DNA of 6,158 bases from NCBI GenBank assembly GCA_027296805.1, contig JAPUIR010000026.1, forward strand, positions 1 through 6,158, read 5' to 3'. The position numbers and the translations under genes were made by a program. This document shows, piece by piece, positions 1 through 5,304 of this stretch (position 1 is its first letter; each line of letters starts with the position of its first letter). Source of the stretch: Chloroflexota bacterium (GTDB lineage Bacteria > Chloroflexota > Dehalococcoidia > Bin125). The notes beneath the pieces are model-generated. The model saw only the letters and a list, made by a program, of their open reading frames with translations. It was not told where the DNA came from and did no database searches.

Positions 1-783
1 GGTCCAACCTGGGACGGCACCAGTATGGCAGCGCCGCACGTGGCCGGCGCGGCGGCTCTGTATCTGGCCAACAATCCCGGCGCCATGCCCCACGAGGTCA
101 AGACCTACCTCGTCCTCACGGGCGAACCGGCGCCCGACGGCGGCTGGCTGGGCGACCCCGACGAGTACGACGAGCGTCTTGTGGACGCCGAATGGACAGA
201 CCCGCTGGCCTCGATGCCGAACTTCACCCCCTGGGTGCAAATCGACGACCCCAGCGGCGAAGTCAACGAGTTCAGGGCCACGGCGATGGACTACGAAGAA
301 GGCGCGATGCCCGGCTCCATGATCCATTGGAGCGTGGACGGGTTCTACCAGGACAGTGGCGAGACGTTCGCTCCAAGCCTGACCGATGGCACCCACATAG
401 TCACGGCCGCCGCGACAGACAGCGGCAGCGCCACCGGGAGCGCGTCGCGCACGGTGATCGTCGGCATTCCCACGTTGGACGTCCTCACGGTTGACGTCGT
501 GACCGACCAGACGAGCTACCGCAACCGCGAGAAGGTGATCATCACCGTGCAGGTGTCGCTGGCGGGGTCGCCGGTCGCGGGCGCGGACGCGCACGTCGAT
601 GTGATCACGGCGAACGGCACCAGGCTTGTGGGTGACCATCTCACGAACACCCTCGGCAGCGCGGCCTTCAGCTACCGCGTCGACGCTCGGAAACATGGAT
701 ACGGCACCTACACGGTCGACGCGTCCGCGGCAATGGCGGGGTTCGATCCCGGCAGCAACAGCACGACCTTCGAGGTGCGCTGA
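1..783 (+). CDS. Subtilisin-like (S8) secreted serine protease, C-terminal part (5' end outside window)
   Basis: This is the 3' part of a subtilase gene; the frame is open from base 1. The translation begins GPTWDGTSMAAPHVAG, the conserved block around the S8 nucleophile serine (Ser codon at 22-24). The Asp and His of the triad, the signal peptide and the start lie upstream of the window. After the last catalytic-domain helix (about 60-130) come two beta-rich modules. Module 1, about bases 220-465, has the Ig/PKD-like pattern WSVDG...DGTHIVTAAATDS. Module 2, about 484-780, has SYRNREKVIITVQV...AGADAHVDV...GTYTVDA and resembles Big_1 or macroglobulin-like Ig folds. Such modules usually serve for substrate or surface binding in secreted subtilases. 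The protein ends in TTFEVR with no LPXTG motif and no C-terminal membrane helix, so release or non-covalent retention is likely. Family assignment is firm; substrate is unknown. It may feed peptides to the importer downstream, but that is inference. Confidence 0.93.
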   Translation, partial: GPTWDGTSMAAPHVAGAAALYLANNPGAMPHEVKTYLVLTGEPAPDGGWLGDPDEYDERLVDAEWTDPLASMPNFTPWVQIDDPSGEVNEFRATAMDYEEGAMPGSMIHWSVDGFYQDSGETFAPSLTDGTHIVTAAATDSGSATGSASRTVIVGIPTLDVLTVDVVTDQTSYRNREKVIITVQVSLAGSPVAGADAHVDVITANGTRLVGDHLTNTLGSAAFSYRVDARKHGYGTYTVDASAAMAGFDPGSNSTTFEVR

Positions 784-1015
784 CCCAAGCCGGCGCGACC
801 CTGGCGGAGCACGAGCTGCGGCCTCTCGGCGAAATCGAAGCCACAAACGCGGTTCTCAACTGACCTTTTGCGCGGCGGCGGATCGCCGGATCGGCGCCCC
901 GGGGGCTCCCAGCGACGGCCTGTGCACGGGCAGACGGCGGTTCCCGCTCCTTTCGAGGCGGAAGGCGGCCTATCTGGTGCGACAGTATCGACGATGGCGG
1001 AAGTAGTGTAGCCTG

Positions 1016-1104
1016 AGCGTCATCCAGACGCTGAGAGCCCCTCTAAAGGGCCGGTTCGGGTGGTTTTGTTGATTCAGGGATGAATCAGAGGGGCAAGGGC
1101 TCGC
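1016..1104 (+). promoter_or_regulatory. Possible structured leader that could sequester the permease ribosome-binding site
   Basis: Seen directly: inverted repeat AGCGTC-atcca-GACGCT (1016-1032); GCCC-ctctaaa-GGGC (1037-1040 with 1048-1051); and TGATTC-agggat-GAATCA (1070-1087). In addition GCCCCTCT at 1037-1044 is the exact reverse complement of AGAGGGGC at 1087-1094, which includes the purine-rich AGAGGGG upstream of the GTG start at 1105. The 1037-1044 segment can pair either locally with GGGC at 1048-1051 or at long range with the ribosome-binding site, with the 1070-1087 hairpin enclosed between. This is the geometry of a two-state translational switch. It matches no riboswitch class I recognise, and chance pairing in GC-rich DNA is a real alternative. 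Confidence 0.35.
1087..1099 (+). promoter_or_regulatory. Ribosome-binding site for the first permease gene (GTG start)
   Basis: AGAGGGG (1087-1093) lies 11 bases before the GTG at 1105, and AAGGG (1095-1099) lies 5 bases before it; either could pair with 16S rRNA. The frame has a stop (TGA, 1081-1083) just upstream, and no ATG, GTG or TTG falls between it and 1105. GTG 1105 is therefore the first possible start, and it gives the normal N-terminus of the family. Confidence 0.6.
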
Positions 1105-2553
1105 GTGCAGAAATACATCATCCGCCGGCTCTTGCTGGCGATTCCAACGATTTGGATCGTCGTCTCTCTCGTTTTCTTGGCAGTGCGAGCGCTGCCCGGC
1201 GACTTTGTGACGACAAAACTCGCCCAGCTGGAGGGCCAAGGCTCCGAGACGCGTCTGCACACGGTCGAGGGAGAGACAGTCGCCGAGGCCACCACCTATC
1301 GGGTGGTGGTGGGCGACACGATCGACGAGATCGCGGTCAAGACCGAGCTTCCCGTGGCGGACCTGCTCGCGCTCAACCCAGGGTTGGCCGACGCGCCACC
1401 CGACCCGGGAGACCGCTTGGTGGTGATCGACGGGCAACCGCTATCCACGATTATGACTCGGCACAAAGTAACAGCGGAGCAGCTCATTGAGCTCAATCCA
1501 GGCAACGGCTGGGTGGATGAGACATCGATCGCGGTGACCGGGGGGACGGTGGTGCTGCGGGAAAGTGTGAGCATTCAGGAGCTGGCGGACACGCGGCGGA
1601 TCCAGACGAGCGACATCCTCGTGGTCAATCAACTGGGGACCGTCGCCAACGAGGACGGCTTGCTGGCCGCGGATACGCTGTTGCTTCCCGGCGAGACCGT
1701 CGTCCTGCCTACGACCAAGATTACGGAGGCCGATATCCGGCATCGGCTGGGCGTTGATCGACCGCTGTGGAAGCAATACTTCACGTACCTCTGGGACACG
1801 GTGCGGGGGGACTTCGGGCGATCGTTCCAAACCAACGAGGCGGCGCTGTCGCAGGTGGGACGGGTCTTGCCGCGCACTATTCAGCTTGGAGCGTATTCGT
1901 TGGTCGTGGCGCTGGTCGTTGCGATCCCTGTAGGGGTCTTCTCCGCGATCAGGCAGGACTCCGCCTGGGACTACGTGCTACGCGGCTTCTCGATCACGGC
2001 CCTGGCGGCGCCGGTGTTCTGGACCGCGACGATGCTGATCTTCGTCGTCACACCAGGCGGGATCTTTGGCGGGGGACTGTTTGCGATCCCCTTTACGGAT
2101 GTGGACGCACGCAATATTTGGGATTCACCGGGGGGATTCTTCCGTCTCTATAGCATCCCCGCGATCGCGGGGGGCCTCGCCGCCGGAGCCGGGTTGATGC
2201 GAATCACCCGCTCGGCGTTGCTGGAGGTACTGCGCCAGGACTATCTGCGAACGGCTTGGGCGAAGGGGCTGCGCGAGCGCACGATCATCGTGCGGCACGC
2301 GTTCAAGAACGCTCTCATCCCAGTGCTGAGCGTGTTGGGGCTCCAGCTCGCGGCGCTGCTCGGCGGCACGGTGGTCCTGGAGGTGCTGTTCAACATCCCC
2401 GGCATGGGACGCTTCCTACTGGAGCGGATCATCCAGCAAGACATCCCGCCCATCCAAACGATCGTCTTAATCTTCGCGGTCTTCACGATCGCGGTGAATC
2501 TGATCATCGATCTGTCGTACGCGCTGGTCGATCCGCGCATCCGCTACTCATAG
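1105..2553 (+). CDS. Peptide/nickel-type ABC transporter permease (DppB/OppB family) with LysM-like repeats in its first extracytoplasmic loop
   Basis: This is an inner-membrane subunit of a Dpp/Opp-type ABC importer, forming half of the translocation channel. It starts MQKYIIRRLLLAIPTIW, the typical DppB first helix (about residues 9-29), followed by LPGDF. The family hallmarks resume at residue ~208: IRHRLGVDRPLWKQY, RGDFGRS (234-240), then helices at about 258-280, 290-316, 348-366, 403-425 and 450-475. The cytoplasmic EAA-type loop that contacts the ATPase is YLRTAWAKGL...HAFKNALIP (380-406). The C-terminus LVDPRIRYS matches the family. At 482 residues it is about 150-165 longer than usual; the excess lies between residues ~43 and ~207 and looks like three LysM-like repeats (separate entry). 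The EAA loop and helices look intact, so the subunit is probably functional. It is followed 20 bases later by its partner subunit. Substrate cannot be read from the sequence: peptides are most likely, but sugars and nickel also occur in the family. Confidence 0.95.
   Translation: MQKYIIRRLLLAIPTIWIVVSLVFLAVRALPGDFVTTKLAQLEGQGSETRLHTVEGETVAEATTYRVVVGDTIDEIAVKTELPVADLLALNPGLADAPPDPGDRLVVIDGQPLSTIMTRHKVTAEQLIELNPGNGWVDETSIAVTGGTVVLRESVSIQELADTRRIQTSDILVVNQLGTVANEDGLLAADTLLLPGETVVLPTTKITEADIRHRLGVDRPLWKQYFTYLWDTVRGDFGRSFQTNEAALSQVGRVLPRTIQLGAYSLVVALVVAIPVGVFSAIRQDSAWDYVLRGFSITALAAPVFWTATMLIFVVTPGGIFGGGLFAIPFTDVDARNIWDSPGGFFRLYSIPAIAGGLAAGAGLMRITRSALLEVLRQDYLRTAWAKGLRERTIIVRHAFKNALIPVLSVLGLQLAALLGGTVVLEVLFNIPGMGRFLLERIIQQDIPPIQTIVLIFAVFTIAVNLIIDLSYALVDPRIRYS
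1297..1713 (+). repeat. Three LysM-like repeats encoded inside the permease gene
   Basis: Permease residues ~65-203 break into three units of 44-50 residues. Unit 1 (65-109) has the LysM signature clearly: YRVVVGDTIDEIAVKT, then VADLLALNPG, then a PGDRLVV ending. Unit 2 (110-153) keeps the central part, HKVTAEQLIELNPG, but has lost the GDT turn. Unit 3 (154-203) is weaker: VSIQELADTRRI, SDILVVNQLG, then LLPGETVVLP. The xLxxLN core and the hydrophobic ending recur in each. LysM domains bind N-acetylglucosamine-containing glycans such as peptidoglycan. By permease topology this segment lies outside the cytoplasmic membrane. Unit 1 is convincing by eye; units 2 and 3 could be degenerate copies that keep the fold without glycan binding. 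Confidence 0.75.
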
Positions 2554-2557
2554 GGCT

Positions 2558-2566
2558 GGGAGGAGG
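2558..2566 (+). promoter_or_regulatory. Strong ribosome-binding site for the second permease gene
   Basis: GGGAGGAGG, a near-perfect anti-16S match, sits 7 bases before the ATG at 2574 and just after the stop of the first permease gene (2551-2553). It fixes the start and is much stronger than the site of the upstream gene, so the second subunit can be translated efficiently and independently. Confidence 0.9.
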
Positions 2567-2573
2567 CTGAACG

Positions 2574-3824
2574 ATGTCAGAGGTTGATCCGGGTGCTGCG
2601 AGCGCCGCGCAGGATTTCGCGGCAGAAGGGCTGTCATTTCGAACTGATCCGCTCTACATGCGGTGGTTTCGGTCCACTGCCCACTTTGTGACGCACAAGC
2701 CGCTGGGCACGTTCGGCATCGTGGTAGTCCTGATCTGGACTCTGTTCGCGATTGGCACGGTGGGCAGTGGCGGAGGCTGGTTGGGAATCGGCCGCTACGA
2801 CAGCCTCCAAGTCTTCCGCATCGCAAGCACGAGCTTCGCCGACAACAAGGCGGCGGACGTGCTCGACGGCCGATCGGCCGACCTCTCGCAGTCTGAGCTC
2901 GCCGCGCTGTTCTCGGCGGACACGGAATGGCTGGGGGCGCTGGCGCTGCAACAGGAGGTGAATGTCGAGCTCCAGACGTATATCCTCGGCCTGGCGAACG
3001 ACGGGGTCCTGGTCGGCCATTTGCAGACGACCAATCCGCCCTTGCTGGAAACTAGTGCTGGATCGTTCGTAAAAATCGACGACATTTTCTCGACCGGGAC
3101 GGCGAGTCCGGTGACCACGGATGCGCTGGCGGCACCCAGCGGGGAGCATTGGTTCGGCACGGATCGCGCCGGACAGGACCTCTACGCGCGTGTCGCTGAG
3201 GGTGCCCGGCTATCGCTGACGATCGGCTTCTTCGCCGCGTTGTTCGCGACTGGCGTAGGCACCGTCGTGGGTCTGGTCAGTGGGTTCCTGGGCGGCCGAA
3301 CCGATCTCTTCTTCGCCCGGATCATGGACGCGATGCAGGCCTTCCCGCCGATCGTGTTCTTGCTGCTGATGCGCTCCGTGGTGGAAGACAAGGACAATCT
3401 CGTTCTGTTGGTGCTGATTCTGGGTGCGCTGGGGATTGCGGGGACTCAACGAATCGCGCGCGGCAGCGTGATCGCCGCGAGCCAGGAGCAGTATGTGGAG
3501 GCGGCACGCACGATCGGCGCCGGCGCTCCGCGGATCATGTTCCGACACGTGCTGCCCAACATCTTCGCCCCGATCATCATCGTCTTCACGATTACGATCG
3601 GCGCGTACATCATCGCGGAGGCGACGCTCTCCTTCCTGGGGCTGGGGCCAACCAAGGTGTCGTGGGGCAAAATGGTGTCGGATGGCCGGCAGTTCATCAT
3701 CAGCGGCGGGTCGCCCTGGACCAGTATGTTCGCGGGCCTTGCCATCACGACGCTGGTCTTCGGCTTCAATGTGGCGGGTGACGCCCTGCGGGACGTACTC
3801 GATCCCCGCTTACGCGGGACGTAG
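2574..3824 (+). CDS. Peptide/nickel-type ABC transporter permease (DppC/OppC family) with an enlarged first extracytoplasmic loop
   Basis: This is the second membrane subunit of the importer, paired with the DppB-like protein 20 bases upstream. There is a ~40-residue cytoplasmic N-terminus, a first helix at about 43-63, and then the DppC landmarks HWFGTDRAGQDLYARV (192-207) and GARLSLTIGF (210-219). The EAA-type ATPase-contact loop is QYVEAARTIGAGAPRIMFRH (306-325), followed by LPNIFAPIIIV, ATLSFLGLG (350-358) and the family C-terminus DVLDPRLRG. Length is 416 residues, against about 280-310 for typical members. The extra sequence is in the loop between helix 1 and HWFGTD (residues ~66-190), which is normally only some 35-45 residues. 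That loop shows no LysM signature; it is acidic and partly helical-looking (ADLSQSELAALFSADTEWL, LQQEVNVELQTYILGLANDG). All core landmarks are intact. The hairpin terminator follows 23 bases after the stop, so the operon ends here without ATPase genes. Confidence 0.95.
   Translation: MSEVDPGAASAAQDFAAEGLSFRTDPLYMRWFRSTAHFVTHKPLGTFGIVVVLIWTLFAIGTVGSGGGWLGIGRYDSLQVFRIASTSFADNKAADVLDGRSADLSQSELAALFSADTEWLGALALQQEVNVELQTYILGLANDGVLVGHLQTTNPPLLETSAGSFVKIDDIFSTGTASPVTTDALAAPSGEHWFGTDRAGQDLYARVAEGARLSLTIGFFAALFATGVGTVVGLVSGFLGGRTDLFFARIMDAMQAFPPIVFLLLMRSVVEDKDNLVLLVLILGALGIAGTQRIARGSVIAASQEQYVEAARTIGAGAPRIMFRHVLPNIFAPIIIVFTITIGAYIIAEATLSFLGLGPTKVSWGKMVSDGRQFIISGGSPWTSMFAGLAITTLVFGFNVAGDALRDVLDPRLRGT
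2769..3143 (+). other. Enlarged extracytoplasmic loop of the DppC-like subunit
   Basis: Residues ~66-190 of the second permease lie between the first membrane helix and the conserved HWFGTD block. The segment begins GGWLGIGRYDSLQVFRIAS and ends with the usual PSGEHWFGTD. It is about 80 residues longer than family norms. I recognise no domain; there are no cysteines, no tandem repeats and no membrane helix. It faces the same side of the membrane as the LysM-like block of the partner subunit, so the two could contact each other, the solute-binding protein or the cell wall (inference). Confidence 0.6.
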
Positions 3825-3847
3825 CGGCTAACATCCTGAGTCTTCAG

Positions 3848-3880
3848 AACGGGCGGCCTGAGGCCGCCCGTTTCCGCTTG
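3848..3880 (+). terminator. Intrinsic terminator of the permease operon
   Basis: A perfect 11-base-pair stem (AACGGGCGGCC at 3848-3858 with GGCCGCCCGTT at 3862-3872) closes a TGA triloop and is followed by a modest T-rich tail (TTTCCGCTT). It begins 24 bases after the permease stop codon. The stem is very stable; the tail is short, so termination may be partial. The opposite strand lacks a T-run after the stem, so this works left to right. Confidence 0.85.
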
Positions 3881-3915
3881 GTCCCGCAGCGTGGCGTGGG
3901 TAGCGGAGCCCTGTG

Positions 3916-3961
3916 CTTGAACTTCAAGAGCGCATACCATCGCTTTTGGACGCTCGTCCAA
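3916..3961. promoter_or_regulatory. Two palindromes upstream of the flavoprotein gene: candidate operators
   Basis: CTTGAA-C-TTCAAG (3916-3928) is a perfect 6-base inverted repeat around one central base. TTGGACG-CT-CGTCCAA (3946-3961) is a perfect 7-base inverted repeat around two central bases. Their centres are 31.5 bases apart, close to three turns of the helix, and both left arms contain TTGRAC. They lie between the operon terminator and the start of the next gene, where a promoter must be. This fits dimeric repressor sites bound on the same face of the DNA, though spacing and arms differ between the two. Hairpins in the leader are the alternative. I could not place a convincing -35/-10 pair. 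Confidence 0.4.
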
Positions 3962-3978
3962 CCAACAGCTTGCATGCC

Positions 3979-3985
3979 GGGAGGT
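3979..3985 (+). promoter_or_regulatory. Ribosome-binding site of the flavoprotein gene
   Basis: GGGAGGT lies 7 bases before ATG 3993, a standard arrangement. It supports this start over any internal one, and the hydrophilic N-terminal tail before the fold starts at residue ~28 is normal for the superfamily. Confidence 0.85.
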
Positions 3986-3992
3986 ACTGCCA

Positions 3993-5279
3993 ATGACCAG
4001 CGAATCCCCAGTGCGCGAGGCCGAGGCCGAGGGGGCGTGGCCGGTGGACTATCGGACGTTGCTGCGCAAGCCACTCAGTGAGCGCGAGGTGAGGCTGTTG
4101 GAGCGGGCGCGAACGCACGCAGCGGACTTCGCGACCCGGGCGGACGAGCACGACCGCGAGGCGACGTTCCCGATCGAAAACTACGATGCGATGAAGGCCA
4201 GCGGCTACGCGCACATGACAATGCCTTCGAGTCTGGGAGGCGAGGACGTCACCCTGCTGGAGTTGGCGGCCTGCCAGGAGCAGCTCGCGCAGGGCTGCGC
4301 AGGGACGACGATCGGCGTGAATATGCACATCTTCGGCGTGGGGGCGCTGCTGGAGGACGCCAAGAGTCAGTCGGAGGAGCGGCGGGTACAGACCGAGATG
4401 ATGCTGCAGATGATGGCGGCGAGTAAGTCGATCATGTGTGGCTCGTTCAGCGAAACAGGGCAGGCGGGGGCGTATTTCCTGCCGGCGACCACGGCGACGC
4501 CGGTGGATGGCGGCTGGAAGATTAACGGGACGAAGTCGTACAACTCGAATCTCCCGGCAGCGGACTTCGTGGGGGCGTCGGTCCACTTCCTGGACCACCC
4601 GGACGGGCCGCAGATGGTGGGCATGGTGATGGTGCCGAAAGACTCGCCGGGGGTCACCGGGTTGGGCGCGGAATCGTGGGACGTAATGGGGGTGCGGGCC
4701 AGCGGGTCGTACGACGTGCTGTTCGAAGACGTCTTCGTGCCGGCCGCGATGGTGCCCCCGCCGGTGGCGGCGGAGGAGGCGATCTTCGCCGGGATGGAGG
4801 CATTCCTGGCCTGGTTCAACGTCACGGTGGGCGCTGTCTATCTGGGCGTGGCACAGGCCGCCACGGACTGGTCCATCGCCTATCTCAAGGACCGCAAGCC
4901 GCCGCTGGAGGAACGCCCCTTGGCACACATGGCCGGGATGCAGTATCAGCTGGCGGAGATGGTGGCGCTGAACGAGGCGTCGCGGGCGCTGGTGCGGTCC
5001 TCGGCGGAAGACTGGATGGCGCAGCCCTGGACCAGCGAGGAGACCGCGGAGAAGGGCTCTATTTGCAAGTACATCACGACGAACAACCACGTGCGCGTGG
5101 TGGATCTGGCGATGGACATCGCCGGCGGGCCAGGGATCTATCGTCGTTTTGGGCTGGAGCGCCTGTACCGCGACGTACGGGCGGGCAAGGTGCATCCGCC
5201 GTCGGACATGATCGCGTTGGAGGGCATCGCAAAGCGGGTGCTGGGGATCCCGCGCGACTTCCAGCCGCGCTGGGGCTAG
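3993..5279 (+). CDS. Acyl-CoA dehydrogenase-fold flavoprotein without the canonical catalytic glutamate (possible flavin monooxygenase-like enzyme)
   Basis: This 428-residue protein has the full three-part acyl-CoA dehydrogenase fold. The helical N-terminal domain (~28-145) contains MPSSLGGEDVTLLELAACQE. The beta middle domain (~148-250) has SFSETGQAG in place of the usual TEPGxGSD, then GGWKINGTKSYNSN and MGVRASGSYDVLFEDVFVP. The C-terminal four-helix domain (~262-418) has AHMAGMQYQLAEM, DIAGGPGIYRRFGLERLYRDVRAGK. The family binds FAD or reduced flavin as oligomers in the cytoplasm. In classical members the glutamate that removes the alpha proton sits in a YEGT motif 9 residues after the arginine of the RDxK motif; here the sequence continues KVHPPSDMIALEG and that position is proline 402. 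The alternative site used by isovaleryl-CoA dehydrogenase aligns by eye with Phe275. The HsaA/DszC-like monooxygenases share the fold without this glutamate, so an oxygenase or unusual oxidation is plausible. The substrate is unknown. It has its own control region and is convergent with the antiporter gene. Confidence 0.88.
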   Translation: MTSESPVREAEAEGAWPVDYRTLLRKPLSEREVRLLERARTHAADFATRADEHDREATFPIENYDAMKASGYAHMTMPSSLGGEDVTLLELAACQEQLAQGCAGTTIGVNMHIFGVGALLEDAKSQSEERRVQTEMMLQMMAASKSIMCGSFSETGQAGAYFLPATTATPVDGGWKINGTKSYNSNLPAADFVGASVHFLDHPDGPQMVGMVMVPKDSPGVTGLGAESWDVMGVRASGSYDVLFEDVFVPAAMVPPPVAAEEAIFAGMEAFLAWFNVTVGAVYLGVAQAATDWSIAYLKDRKPPLEERPLAHMAGMQYQLAEMVALNEASRALVRSSAEDWMAQPWTSEETAEKGSICKYITTNNHVRVVDLAMDIAGGPGIYRRFGLERLYRDVRAGKVHPPSDMIALEGIAKRVLGIPRDFQPRWG

Positions 5280-5304
5280 GGCTCGGCCTTGGCAGCGAGG
5301 GCGG

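Larger units (their letters stand above)
784..1104. other. Intergenic region between protease and permease operon
   Basis: These 321 bases show no convincing gene; open frames here are short, arginine-rich shadows. Two things stand out. A GC-rich block at 876-906 reads CGGCG-GAT-CGCCG-GAT-CGGCG and then GCCCC-G-GGGGC, so several mutually exclusive short hairpins are possible; no T-run follows, so it is not a clear intrinsic terminator for the protease gene. The last ~90 bases (1016-1104) hold three short inverted repeats and a segment complementary to the ribosome-binding site of the permease gene (separate entry). I searched for a -35/-10 pair. TAGTGT at 1004-1009 with GCGACA at 979-984 is the best I see, but its 19-base spacing is poor, so I do not call a promoter. 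Confidence 0.6.

Noticed and set aside
626..1006. Plus-strand frame crossing the end of the protease gene into the gap
   Set aside because: It is arginine- and serine-rich and out of frame with the protease, with no ribosome-binding site or known motif.
970..1437. 155-codon minus-strand frame across the permease start
   Set aside because: It overlaps the permease gene and its leader, shows no domain or ribosome-binding site, and its composition looks like a shadow.
2634..3149. Overlapping minus-strand frames inside the second permease gene
   Set aside because: They fall fully inside a gene with intact family motifs and show no independent signals.
3917..3940. TTGAAC (3917-3922) and TACCAT (3935-3940) as a sigma-70 promoter
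   Set aside because: The 12-base spacing is too short for a -35/-10 pair, and no alternative with 16-18 base spacing has a good -10.
5280..5304. Possible bidirectional terminator between the convergent genes
   Set aside because: Only a 4-base CTCG/CGAG pairing is available and there is no T-run on either strand.
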